A DNA stretch of 39,230 nucleotides from Aurantiochytrium sp. KH105. Lineage: Eukaryota > Sar > Bigyra > Thraustochytrida > Thraustochytriidae. Shown piece by piece: positions 27,501 through 36,189 of the stretch; position 1 is the stretch's first letter; each line of letters opens with the position of its first letter. The DNA lies in assembly GCA_003116975.1 (NCBI GenBank), contig BGKB01000308.1, positions 1-39,230 of the forward strand, in the 5' to 3' direction. Position numbers and translations under genes: made by a program. Under the pieces are notes generated by a model. That model did no database searches, was not told where the DNA came from, and saw nothing but the letters and a program-made list of their open reading frames with translations.

Positions 27501-28970
27501 ATGCAACGGACCCAACAAGGCGCACAGCGCGACGTGCAACGCCGGGGCAAAGTTGCCGCTCGTGGAGGCGACCAGCAGGCGTTGCAGGCATGCAGTCTCG
27601 CGATTGCGATGCGCGTATGGATGGCCAAGCATTCCGATGCGCTCAACGTACGAGGCGTCGAGGTCCCTGGTGCTCACATTCTTCTGGTCGGGTGTTCGGT
27701 TCCTGAGGCAGGGATTCTGCTCACTGGCGTAGCAGCAGCCTTTGGCCCAAATTTGAGGGTTAGTCTCTACCAAACGCTTGGAGATGATGTCGACTTGTAC
27801 AAAAACGCCGCGGGCGGTCTTTTCTCAGAAAACGATGGGGCTTTTGGTCCGGATACGAAGAATGGTGATGCCGGTAGCAGTGCCTGTGAACGAGGCGAGG
27901 AACAGGATTCCTTGGACGAGGCTTCGCGAGCTGTTGCTGCGCTCTTGAGACGCTATGAAGGTCTTCGGCAGATCGAAGTTGCCGAAAGCTTTAATTCGAC
28001 AGACTTTCCCACACTGAGTGCGCTCCCAGATAGCGCTTTTGACTGCATTGTCTTTGGTCCTCTCGCCTTTGGTGTCGTAGATAACGGCGTAGGCGCGTGG
28101 TCCGCACGGGCTCGCGTCAACGTCATTGCTGAAGCCACTCGGAAAACACCTCGCGGTTACGGATCTATCGTGTTTCTTGCTCGCGAAAGATGCCTCTGGC
28201 AGGCTCATGCGTTCGCAGACAATGTGGAAAATACCGCGCTCGATATGCAAGCTGAGCTCGACGCACAGCTCGCGCGTCCGCATCCTGCTTTCACGCAGGT
28301 CAGGACCGGTGCTCTTGAATCAATTCTGGATCTTCCAGATGACGTGATGAGTGGATCGTCTAAAACGGGTCTGCACACCTTTTCGTCTGTGCACACGTAC
28401 GGCCGTGTGGGTGGTGATGCTTTGCTCGCCTCACTGGATGATGCGCGACGGACCGGTAGCCCTATCGCAAAGCTTGTTGAACGCGCCTTTGCTTTCATCG
28501 TTATTGCGGGAGATGTCGATCTCGAAGGTGAAGTGGGTGGCTCTTTCCCATTGACAAGTATTGCTGTGAACGACAGCGGCAGCGCTACGCCGCGCGATGC
28601 CGCGCATCATGCGGTTCATAAAAGGTACCATGGCACTGGCGCAAGTGCAGTGTCTGCAACAAGTCAAGGGTTGAGCGAGGCTCACGTAAGTCAAGAGGGA
28701 GCATCGGGGATGGCATCTTCACCATGGTGGCCAGAAGGCATGGATGGGGATTTTTTCAATGTTGGTCTCGAAAATTGGGAACAGCAACGTGAAGCATGGC
28801 TTTCCTTAGATGGTCAAAGTGAACCGACACATGCTGCGCCAATACCATACGAGGAGGTGATCGCTGGCCTCGCGTCACTGCGCCGAACGTACGATCTCCC
28901 TCGACCAATTAGGCTTTCGGACCTGATTGACATCTATCTTGACATTTGGGAGAGCCAAGATGGTTATTGA
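27501..28970 (+). CDS. Protein with a Rossmann-like domain and a C-terminal DUF4050-like domain
   Basis: The frame is open from ATG 26,868, but the 489-residue form starting at ATG 27,501 (A at -3) is preferred because sequence upstream is microsatellite and GC-rich low complexity. Residues about 50-250 resemble a degenerate Rossmann/methyltransferase fold: AHILLVGCSVPEAGILL as strand plus glycine loop, then FDCIVFGPLAFG and GYGSIVFLARE. The last ~84 residues form a compact domain: FNVGLENWEQQREAWLS, then IPYEEVIAGLASLRRTYDLP and RPIRLSDLIDIYLDIWE. This resembles a eukaryotic domain of unknown function (DUF4050-like by memory; moderately sure). No membrane segment or signal is seen with this start. 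Molecular function unknown. If the longer frame were used, the protein would have 700 residues with a polyGln run. Confidence 0.7.
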   Translation: MQRTQQGAQRDVQRRGKVAARGGDQQALQACSLAIAMRVWMAKHSDALNVRGVEVPGAHILLVGCSVPEAGILLTGVAAAFGPNLRVSLYQTLGDDVDLYKNAAGGLFSENDGAFGPDTKNGDAGSSACERGEEQDSLDEASRAVAALLRRYEGLRQIEVAESFNSTDFPTLSALPDSAFDCIVFGPLAFGVVDNGVGAWSARARVNVIAEATRKTPRGYGSIVFLARERCLWQAHAFADNVENTALDMQAELDAQLARPHPAFTQVRTGALESILDLPDDVMSGSSKTGLHTFSSVHTYGRVGGDALLASLDDARRTGSPIAKLVERAFAFIVIAGDVDLEGEVGGSFPLTSIAVNDSGSATPRDAAHHAVHKRYHGTGASAVSATSQGLSEAHVSQEGASGMASSPWWPEGMDGDFFNVGLENWEQQREAWLSLDGQSEPTHAAPIPYEEVIAGLASLRRTYDLPRPIRLSDLIDIYLDIWESQDGY

Positions 28971-29332
28971 TGCGCTGCGGGAGACTAGGATTTGCAAGAA
29001 AGAAAGATAAATTCGACTTTGAAGGTTCAAGTTCGCTTGAAGCATTTGGGCAGAAGAATGCCAACTCAATTTCGACGGTTCGGAGTCGTACTTTAGCTGC
29101 CTGGCTAGCCACATAAAACGGGACGAAATTGGGACGAAATCTCTGCTCACGTTATCCGTCTGGGCATGATCAGATCTACACCGCGTGTTATGAAATTGAG
29201 CGCAAAGCTAGGTTTCCATGTCTAGATTACTATACTAAAGTTTGAGATTCTGAAAAGTGTTTTTGATTGAGATTTAGATGAAAGACTGACTTGGCGGCTG
29301 CGAGTATAAAGTGGTCTATTTGGTCAGAATAG
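28971..29332. other. Intergenic, half-copy of GGGACGAAAT motif
   Basis: No gene seen. Two directly repeated GGGACGAAAT units lie at 29,120-29,140, the same motif as in the palindromes to the right, so a fragment of that element may lie here. Confidence 0.4.
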
Positions 29333-29854
29333 GTCTCGTCCCGAAAAACGGGACGAAATTAATTAAGGCTAATATGACTAAGACCCTCTTACTGGAGTTT
29401 CGTGTAGTAAATTTAAGAATTGCGTTGCGCTCGGAGAATTTATTGCTGCGGCGCTCGCACGTCACCATCCTCAAAGGCGTGCGTCATGGCGTGGACGAAC
29501 TTGCGTTGCCGACCACAGCGCGAAGAAGGATGATGCGAGAACAGCTGCGGCACGTCTGCTGGGTGATCTCGTCGTTGCGCGTCGCAACGCGACGCCAAGG
29601 TAAGGCTATGCAGCCGTCGCAGCTATCAACGAAGAGCGGTGGTTAGGCTCCCGCTACAATGCCAACAAGTACCCACTTTGCAGATCATGCTTGATCATGT
29701 CTACCGGATGAATCTCCCCGAAAACTTGCATGGCGACGGAGGGGTATCGTGGGAATAACCATGCCAACGCGCGAGATTTAAATTTGATCTGGGGTATTTC
29801 TTTCAATGACTTTTCTGATTTTTAGATATTTCGTCCCGTTTTTCGGGCCGAGAC
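29333..29854. mobile_element. Small non-coding element with ~27-bp terminal inverted repeats (MITE-like)
   Basis: The left end (29,334-29,359) begins GTCTCGTCCCGAAAAACGGG and continues ACGAAAT. The right end read in reverse complement (29,828-29,854) is the same apart from one or two changes. Each terminal repeat itself contains a palindrome, TCGTCCCG-AAAAA-CGGGACGA at left. The ~470-bp interior has only short frames. No clear target-site duplication; a TA is possible. Confidence 0.6.
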
Positions 29855-29888
29855 TACACCCCGTTTCGGCAAAACTATTTCGCCGATG

Positions 29889-29915
29889 ATTTCGTCCCGA
29901 AAAGCGGGACGAAAT
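29889..29915. repeat. Perfect palindrome with 11-bp arms
   Basis: ATTTCGTCCCG, five-base loop AAAAG, then CGGGACGAAAT. It is the most perfect of four occurrences of the TTTCGTCCCG/CGGGACGAAA motif in 29.1-29.9 kb and lies 44 bp left of element B. Confidence 0.85.
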
Positions 29916-29925
29916 TTAGCCAGGG

Positions 29926-29950
29926 TTATTATTATTATTATTATTATTAT
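29926..29950. repeat. (TTA)n microsatellite
   Basis: About eight TTA units followed by a T-run, directly left of the TTAA that borders element B. Confidence 0.9.
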
Positions 29951-30462
29951 TTTTTTAACACGGAGTTCGCGAGTAAAATGGACCAAAAACAGCAGGCCAA
30001 TCGGCACCTAGACCCCTCCGGCTTTGATTTTTTTTTCGAATCGGTTGGTCGACCGTTCGCCCAACGGCGATAAACGTCGATTGCCGCAGTCTTTGAAAGT
30101 TGGTGAGTTAGCCAACCTACCGGGCTGGAAGCTCCCGGGCGCCAACATTCAATTTACGAGACCGGTGTCACCCGTGGCGTGCTGTGGGGATCTGCGGGGC
30201 CGCTGGCGGGGCGTAGACTCGGGGTGGATAGGGGCTTGCTGCATTCATAGGGCTCAAGCAGGGACGGGAAAAAACGTGAGGCAACGGCACCAGACCGCCA
30301 TTCGATCTCAACCAACGACGCCGCGTCAGTCCACGGCGTCCATGTCTACGCGCGCGCGCACGATCGTGGACACGAGAAGACGTGCGCGCTTGACTTTCGA
30401 CCGCTCCTTGCCCTCCTCGACACGCGCTGGCCGTGTGGCCGTCGCAGGTGCCCCGCGTCCTC

Positions 30463-31026
30463 ATGAACATGAGCGATGACAGCATCACGGCGGACGGCTA
30501 CACGGTCGCGTCGCAGGCTCTCGCGCCCGTCGCGTCTACTGACGCTGCCGAGAGAGCGCTGGAAAGCACCAACATAGAGGACGCTGCGTTTGCTTTGCCG
30601 TCCAACTCCCCCCTTGCACGTGAGTGGGCTACCTGTCGCGCGAGCGTCCCGGGGGACGCCTTCTCCACGGCTGACGACTACGACGACAACGACGACGTCG
30701 ACAACGACCCCACGTTCAATGTCGACGCAGACGAGCATGAGGACTTTATCTCGTCGCAGCTTAGCTTTCTCTGCGACCCCAAGGCTATGCGGGCCGTCCA
30801 CGACAATGCTATTTTGAGGTTCTCCGTCAAGGGGAAGGGCTCGTCAACCAAGCTCGTATTCATTTATCAGGATGACGCCATCGCGCAGTTGGCCTTGAAC
30901 CATCTGGGCTGCGATGTTTCTATGATCAAGCCACGAGGCTCCAGAATCGTGAAGGAGGGCTACTATACTACTCTAGCGCGCCTTCATTCCAATCCGAGGG
31001 AGGGCTTCGATGCAGCTCGCTCTTGA
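30463..31026 (+). CDS. Transposon orf1, acidic protein or 5' part of transposase
   Basis: This frame encodes 187 residues from ATG 30,463; ATG 30,469 (AACATGAGCG) is equally possible, and the frame is open upstream to a GTG at 30,433. It is Asp/Glu-rich (DDYDDNDDVDND). The second half reads as folded protein: LRFSVKGKGSSTKLVFIYQ, ALNHLGCDVSMIK and EGYYTTLARLHSNP. It ends 17 bp inside the transposase frame, +1 relative to it. No known domain is recognised, though the second half could be the N-terminal DNA-binding part of the transposase if a frameshift or recoding joins the two frames. Confidence 0.6.
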   Translation: MNMSDDSITADGYTVASQALAPVASTDAAERALESTNIEDAAFALPSNSPLAREWATCRASVPGDAFSTADDYDDNDDVDNDPTFNVDADEHEDFISSQLSFLCDPKAMRAVHDNAILRFSVKGKGSSTKLVFIYQDDAIAQLALNHLGCDVSMIKPRGSRIVKEGYYTTLARLHSNPREGFDAARS

Positions 31027-33664
31027 GTCCCTCAAGAAAAGCCTAGACGAGCAAAACTTCGAATATGATCCAGCTCGTTTCGATCCTCAGGGAAAAAGAT
31101 GTTCCCTGAAAGAATCGAAGGAAGCTGGACGTCCCATCTGGCATGCGCATTTCCAAACCGCACCTCAAATTTCCAGGTTCGAGTCAGCTCTCTTCTCCGA
31201 TAAACTCGTGTGTTCGAATGAGGACTTCAAATTTGCTGCATTCAGCAAATCTGAGCAGCTTCTGCTTCTGAATGGCGGATTGATGCAGCCTGCGGCCGAG
31301 GGCGCCGCAGATCTCCCTACGACGTCGAAGAAAAAGCGTCTTTTGGCAGAGCGCGTGGCGAAGACACATCAAATGAGCCAAAATACGCCATGCACGGCGG
31401 TCCAGGCCTACGAGTGCCGTTCCAAGTCGCGTGTGAAAAACCACAAGCGCTTGGCAGAAGCCAAGACTGCGTCCATTCAGGCGAAGCATCACAAGATTGC
31501 TGTGAATCAGATCCATGATCTGGACGTGCTCTGCAAGCTCTTCCAGAAGATCAAAGTGGAGCCCAGCACTCGGTGGACGAGTGCCTGGGCCGATAAAAGT
31601 GGCAATGCTTTGCGGCTTTTCTTTGTGAAGGCACTGTACCAGTCTTATCTGCAAACTGAGGCCGGTCTCAGTAAGGTGGCCATCGATCATGCATTTGATG
31701 CGATCGAGCATATTCGAAACTTCGTGGACAACCGTGTGGGTGGTGTGCAGAACAAGGTGGAATCCTTCGACAAAGACTCCGTAGCCCTTGGTCTGTGTGC
31801 TCTCGAGCAACTCCACAAGAACGCTATTGCATGGGCGAGCCGTCTTTCGCTGGTGATCCCGGAGACGAGCGAACTAACGTTAAGAAGTAGGCCGTCAAAG
31901 ACTTGCCATACGACCTCGAGGGGGTGTGACTTCACTATCATGGTGAAGAGGTTCAACAATTCACAAAAGGTTGTCCTGGAGATCACGCACGCGAATGGCG
32001 AGGCTGGTTCATTGGGGCATCACTGCGCAATCGCGTCAGACCTCGACTGTCAACGCATTCCTGCAGAGGCAGAGGACTACATCTATGAGCGACTGGAGAT
32101 GGGCGTGGACATCAACACCATCGCTCGATACTTCAGCAAAGAGCACGCAAACTTTCAGGCCCAAAACCCAGGTGTACAGGTCTCGCGACGGTACCTCATC
32201 GGCGTGGATGACATACGCAACGTGCGTAAAAAGTTTGGGCTCGATGGGCGCCTTGCTGAACGAGACGAGGACGACGCCCATCTAACTGTCAAGCGTGACG
32301 ACGTTGGAAACTTTTATCGCGTTTACAAACCATTTGGGGAACCTTGGGAAGCCTCATCTAATCTTGCCCATGGTCTGGACCTTTTGAAGCGTCCGCGCGG
32401 CGATTATCTGGAGAGTCTAGATGATCCCGAGCACGTCTTCATTGCTATGGCAAGTGATAAGATGATTCAGGATCTGCAGAAATACGGCAACTATCTGCTC
32501 TTTGATGCTACGCACAACGTGACCACCGCAAGGGGCTTCAAGCTCTTCTCGATCTTCGGTATTGATGACATGGGTGCAGGCGTTGAGCTGCTCTACGTCC
32601 TGATCAATCACGAGGCTGTCGCCGTGTGCGAGCGAGTCTTTGCAGTCCTTGCCAATCTCCACAATGACCCTAACTACAAACCTCAGTGCGTCATGTGTGA
32701 CATGGCCAAAGGGCCAATCACTGCCATGCATCGCATGTGGCAGGGTGTCTCGGTTCAGTACTGTATGTGGCACGTCCTCCGTGCGTTTCGCGGAAAGTTG
32801 GACAAGCTGAAGAAAGGCCCCAATGACGCGAGAGCATTCCGTGATCGCAAGCAGAAGATCTGGTTACTCCTCCAGGAGGCAGTCACGACGCACTCTACCT
32901 TGGTTCTGGACAAGTCGATTGAAGCGGTGAAGGGCCTTCTTCGTGACACGGACGAAGGAGCGCTCAAATTCTTCGTAGAGAACTACTTTGCTGATGAGGA
33001 AAAGGTTCTCTGGAGTGCAGCCCATCATCGAGGCAACCTTGATGCCACCAGCCGCATGCGGATGACCAACACGATTTGCGAGGCATGGCACTCTGTTCTC
33101 AAGACTGTTTACTTTCCCAATCGGCGGAATCGCCGGCTATCGACACTCCTCAGGACTCTTGAGGATCGTGCGAGGAAGCGATTATTGCGTTCAAGCCGTC
33201 AAACGGTGGGGCTTGAAAAAGCGCCTCCTTGCATGTGGCAGATCAGCAAGGACCAACCAACAGTCATGACGGTGAGGGACGTTCGTGATCTTCGAGATGA
33301 TCTTCCTGACCAAAGTCCGCGCCAGAGCACAAGCATGGTGGACTTGGATTCTATTGGAGGAGACGACTGGGACGATGGCGCCGAGGGCGACCCCATGGAA
33401 ATTGCGGCCCCTGATTATGCGACCAACCCTCATCAACATGCAACTCCAGCACCCGTCGCGCGGGCAAGCATGCAAGGTGTCTATCGAACGCTCGAAGCTG
33501 CGAACAAAGCAGCGCATGAGAGTGAGTGTTTCCGCTCGAATGTACTTGGTCCGCTGTGCAGGAATGCTCAGGGCCTAAAAAGCCTCGTGCACCATAGGTA
33601 TCACCCAGAAGAAGACCCGGCCAGGCGCAAGCTTCTGCTCGAATTGCGGCGGGCCGCAGTCTGA
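31010..33664 (+). CDS. Mutator-like (MULE) transposase
   Basis: The frame runs 884 codons from ATG 31,010. Residues about 300-350 contain a FAR1/WRKY-GCM1-type zinc-finger pattern (CHTTSRGCDFTI ... EITHANG ... GHHC). The MULE catalytic core follows: first Asp at 499 in YLLFDATHN, second Asp at 564 in CVMCDMAKGP, the CxxH element QYCMWHV just after it, and the catalytic Glu at 691 in TNTICEAWHS. This DDE order and the C2H insertion define the MULE superfamily, which cuts and pastes DNA using terminal repeats. The frame has no internal stops, so recent activity is plausible. An acidic tail follows 740. The N-terminal ~250 residues are basic with no recognised fold. The true start may lie in orf1, as its ATG overlaps that frame. 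Confidence 0.92.
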   Translation: MQLALESLKKSLDEQNFEYDPARFDPQGKRCSLKESKEAGRPIWHAHFQTAPQISRFESALFSDKLVCSNEDFKFAAFSKSEQLLLLNGGLMQPAAEGAADLPTTSKKKRLLAERVAKTHQMSQNTPCTAVQAYECRSKSRVKNHKRLAEAKTASIQAKHHKIAVNQIHDLDVLCKLFQKIKVEPSTRWTSAWADKSGNALRLFFVKALYQSYLQTEAGLSKVAIDHAFDAIEHIRNFVDNRVGGVQNKVESFDKDSVALGLCALEQLHKNAIAWASRLSLVIPETSELTLRSRPSKTCHTTSRGCDFTIMVKRFNNSQKVVLEITHANGEAGSLGHHCAIASDLDCQRIPAEAEDYIYERLEMGVDINTIARYFSKEHANFQAQNPGVQVSRRYLIGVDDIRNVRKKFGLDGRLAERDEDDAHLTVKRDDVGNFYRVYKPFGEPWEASSNLAHGLDLLKRPRGDYLESLDDPEHVFIAMASDKMIQDLQKYGNYLLFDATHNVTTARGFKLFSIFGIDDMGAGVELLYVLINHEAVAVCERVFAVLANLHNDPNYKPQCVMCDMAKGPITAMHRMWQGVSVQYCMWHVLRAFRGKLDKLKKGPNDARAFRDRKQKIWLLLQEAVTTHSTLVLDKSIEAVKGLLRDTDEGALKFFVENYFADEEKVLWSAAHHRGNLDATSRMRMTNTICEAWHSVLKTVYFPNRRNRRLSTLLRTLEDRARKRLLRSSRQTVGLEKAPPCMWQISKDQPTVMTVRDVRDLRDDLPDQSPRQSTSMVDLDSIGGDDWDDGAEGDPMEIAAPDYATNPHQHATPAPVARASMQGVYRTLEAANKAAHESECFRSNVLGPLCRNAQGLKSLVHHRYHPEEDPARRKLLLELRRAAV

Positions 33665-33694
33665 ATAGATTACATCTTTGAGGAGCTTGCGTCC

Positions 33695-34465
33695 ATGGTG
33701 ACAATCGAGGAGGAGGGCTACTTAGATCCCGACAGTGTGAACCCGGCTGAAGATATTCGACGCCTTCCACGCGACGTGACCAATCGTCGGGAGCGACAGC
33801 CAAGGAAACGGCGGCGAGGAACAGCATCTAGAGAAACTACTGATTTGAGCACGTCAGCTTCGTCTCCGGAGCATGAGGAAACAGCCGCCGCGGACGACTT
33901 TCACGCATGGAAAAATAAGATCACGTCATTGAAACCTCTCATCCGCGATCAAACTATGCGGGAGCGTCTTGTTGCCTCTGCCCGGGAGCAGAGATATCGT
34001 CATCGCCGCGGCCTACCTTTCAGTATTTACATGTCGTCTCAACGCGGCCTTGCGGATGAGACTCTCGCGGGAATCGAGGAACAGGAGCGCTCTCAGCTCC
34101 CACGAGGAGAGCGCTACATACTCAATGGGCCTTACCAGGAGCACATGCCGGATCTAAATGCGTGCATTAAGGGCAATCTCCAACTAGACGAGACGAAGAT
34201 CCATCGTCACCAGTATCGAAGATGCATCTTTGCTCGGGTTCCTCATGGTATGACCTTGTTCAAAATCAATGAGACTGTCATACGCGACCACGACCATTTC
34301 AAGTCAATTTACGATGCAGAACGCGACGCTTACGCAAATGTGTGGTTCAGAAAAGTCTACCCAAGCGCTCCGCATTCCTCTCAAGCCCCTCCGGCCAACG
34401 GGAGCCAGCCCTGGCGTCCTGATTCAGGCTCTCCAACGGTGCAAGAAGGGGGCCAAAATACTTAG
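33695..34465 (+). CDS. Transposon orf3, basic accessory protein, 256 aa
   Basis: The gene starts at ATG 33,695 in a CCATGG context, 30 bp after the transposase stop and on the same strand. An N-terminal acidic segment leads to a strongly basic cluster (RRERQPRKRRRG), a likely nuclear signal. A helical middle follows (WKNKITSLKPLIRDQTMRER, EQRYRHRRGLPFSIYMSS), then a conserved-looking stretch (YILNGPYQEHMPDLNACIKG, HQYRRCIFARVPHGMTLF). The last 40 residues are Pro/Ser-rich. I do not recognise the family. The position suggests a role in transposition or in targeting; it is absent from element A. Confidence 0.6.
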   Translation: MVTIEEEGYLDPDSVNPAEDIRRLPRDVTNRRERQPRKRRRGTASRETTDLSTSASSPEHEETAAADDFHAWKNKITSLKPLIRDQTMRERLVASAREQRYRHRRGLPFSIYMSSQRGLADETLAGIEEQERSQLPRGERYILNGPYQEHMPDLNACIKGNLQLDETKIHRHQYRRCIFARVPHGMTLFKINETVIRDHDHFKSIYDAERDAYANVWFRKVYPSAPHSSQAPPANGSQPWRPDSGSPTVQEGGQNT

Positions 34466-35015
34466 TGATTTTCAGCCGCCCGTGCTCCACACCTCCCAAC
34501 ACCCTTACAAAATCCAATACCACACCTACGCCCACACCAAGTACAGTGCCTCATTCAATTCCGAATGCATATCCCACACTATAGCCCCCCATTCACCACA
34601 TCTACCGTGTCATTTATCTTGTGCGTGGTAATCCACCCGGGTGGTTTGTAGATACCTAAAAATACCAGAATTAATTCCGTTGGTTTGCTAACTTACCCGG
34701 CGCGTCGCAGTCTTTTCACGCAGTCTTGGTCTGCAAAGTCAAATCGTTGCAAAGTTAGACCCCGGCGCCCCGGGGCGCCCTATTTAATATATGGGCAGGC
34801 GGGCGGAGAGGGGCGGCGCGCCTAACGGCGGGAGCAGACGGGGATCGCAGGCTCGCGGTCCCGCCGCGGCTGTGCGGGCCTTGCTGCCCAGGGAAGCCTG
34901 CGAGAGGGCGCGCGGTCAAGGGTAGCCTTTGCGCGTGGTTCACGCACGGGCTTGCGCGGGAACGAGGCCATATGGAGGCAGCTGAAGAGGCGGCGCCGCC
35001 GGTTCTGCCGTGCGG
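34466..35015. other. Internal transposon spacer with palindrome and TATA-like box
   Basis: GGCGCCCCGGGGCGCC (34,764-34,779) is a perfect 16-bp palindrome. TATTTAATATATGG (34,781-34,794) directly after it is TATA-like and lies about 220 bp before the accessory-gene ATG. The TATA-like string is kept in element A (about 23,532-23,545, minus strand), but the palindrome is shortened there. No gene is supported in this spacer. Confidence 0.45.
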
Positions 35016-35425
35016 ATGATGCTCAGCGACCAACCTGAGTACGACGACGCGAGGGGCTTTGTCATCCCCATTGCAGACCGCAACCAGCCAGGCTGGGCGC
35101 ACCGTCCCTCACACGGGAAGCTCTACGGCGAGAAGATCGACATGGAGCCGTGGCGAGCAACTATCCGCGAGATCTTCGAGCGAGGCATCCGAGACAAAGG
35201 CGCCAAACAGTCCGCTTCACTTATTCTCGAGAGCTTGGAGAAGCGCTATCCCTTCAGGATGGACATACCGGGGGAAGCCGACATCAACACGGAGATCCAA
35301 CGTCGTTTCAGACTTCAGAAGGAGGGTCGTCCTCTCGACACTCCAGCGGGCCGAGGTATGGACAAGCGCTACGTTGCCACCCTTCGAGAAGCTATCNCCT
35401 CAAGAAGCAGAGGTCGGAGGTTTGA
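35016..35425 (+). CDS. Transposon accessory protein with repeated helical domain (element B copy, interrupted by assembly gap)
   Basis: This is the homologue of the gene at 22,409-23,276, on the plus strand here. It starts at tandem ATGATG 35,016. The N-terminal ~127 codons (SDQPEYDDARGF, WAHRPSHGKLYGEKIDMEPW, ATIREIFERGIRD, INTEIQRRFRLQ, KRYVATLREAI) run intact to the single n at 35,397, then jump to the final codons KKQRSEV and TGA 35,423-35,425. Comparison with element A shows that 444 bp (A 22,437-22,880), holding most of helical units two and three, are missing at that n. Whether this is an assembly gap or a real deletion is open; the n favours a gap. Function as for the A copy. Confidence 0.6.
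35397..35397. other. Single n, unsized assembly gap
   Basis: One ambiguous base sits exactly where element B loses sequence present in element A (see the accessory gene entries), so it marks a gap rather than one uncertain base. Confidence 0.7.
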
Positions 35426-35824
35426 CGACTTGCTGACCCCAGACGTAACGATAAACAAAGATCATTCCGATGCATTACAATCCAACTCTTCTACCCCGTC
35501 CATGCAGCACGTCCATGGCCTTGTCACGCCCTCCATGCCTCCGCAAGGCCCGCACGCCCGCCCAGGGTCTCGCAGGTCCCGGTTCTGCCTGCTTGTTCCC
35601 TAAGATGCTTGCTGATGATTAGCTGCTGATTAGGTCTTTGCCGGGCCGAAGCAACTTTGTAGGGACGGCCCGCACGCCCGCGCCCTTCCGGCCGGCGTCC
35701 TCCCCCAGGGGCGCGGGCACGCTGCCGCAGCCGCGCGCGGATCGAAGCAAAGCCGCACAGGGCTGATGCCCAGGAGGCCTTCGGAGAAGGAGAGGCCAGG
35801 TGGCACTTTACTCGCGAACTCCGT

Positions 35825-36189
35825 TATAAAAAAATTAAAAACGTGCAGCCACATCTTCAGATTGGTGCAGGGGCAGCTTGTGGCTAGTATCGGAGCGCCA
35901 TACTAAATACAACTTGCGCTCAGACTTTTCCAAACTAATGGTACTCGTGTTTCTTTCACGATGAAAACCGGTGCCCCATTCGCATCCTATTCTCCATCGT
36001 ATTTGTCAGGCGCAGGAGCAGCGCCGGCAACGGCATGCTATGATGCAGTGTTGAAGTGCGAGCTTCGCGAGTTCGAGCTGTGCGTGGAATGAGCACTTAG
36101 GCGGGTGCAACCCAATCGAAAATTTATTTTTGATTTATGCAAACGGTGCAATATCATCATTGAAGTTGCTGAGACTCAACGAAAACGAG
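35825..36189. other. Spacer between element B and the pyruvyltransferase/GT32 gene
   Basis: AT-rich; the 3' flank of the minus-strand gene that ends at 36,190. No gene or repeat seen. Confidence 0.4.

Larger units (their letters stand above)
29959..35824. mobile_element. Mutator-like DNA transposon, element B (autonomous type, 5.9 kb)
   Basis: The left end reads CACGGAGTTCGCGAGTAAAA and the right end is the inverse of ACGGAGTTCGCGAGTAAAGT. The inverted match is about 20 bp; beyond it the ends differ. TTAA borders the left end; the right border is TATAA, so the right terminus is slightly altered. Four plus-strand frames lie inside in order: orf1, the DDE transposase, orf3 and the accessory gene. 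The element is recognised by the transposase content and by element A, which shares both ends. The right-end sequence (about 35,460-35,824) matches A's left end, and 29,959-30,095 matches A's right end. One unresolved base at 35,397 hides a larger gap. Confidence 0.85.

Noticed and set aside
26749..27773. Minus-strand open frames of 217-302 codons across the CAG/AAAG region
   Set aside because: They consist of poly-Ser/Leu/Ala and Arg-rich low complexity produced by GC-rich DNA and microsatellites, and they run into the well-supported plus-strand gene.
29311..29646. 111-codon plus-strand frame inside the MITE-like unit
   Set aside because: Starts with GTG, crosses the terminal repeat, and shows no motif or biased composition.
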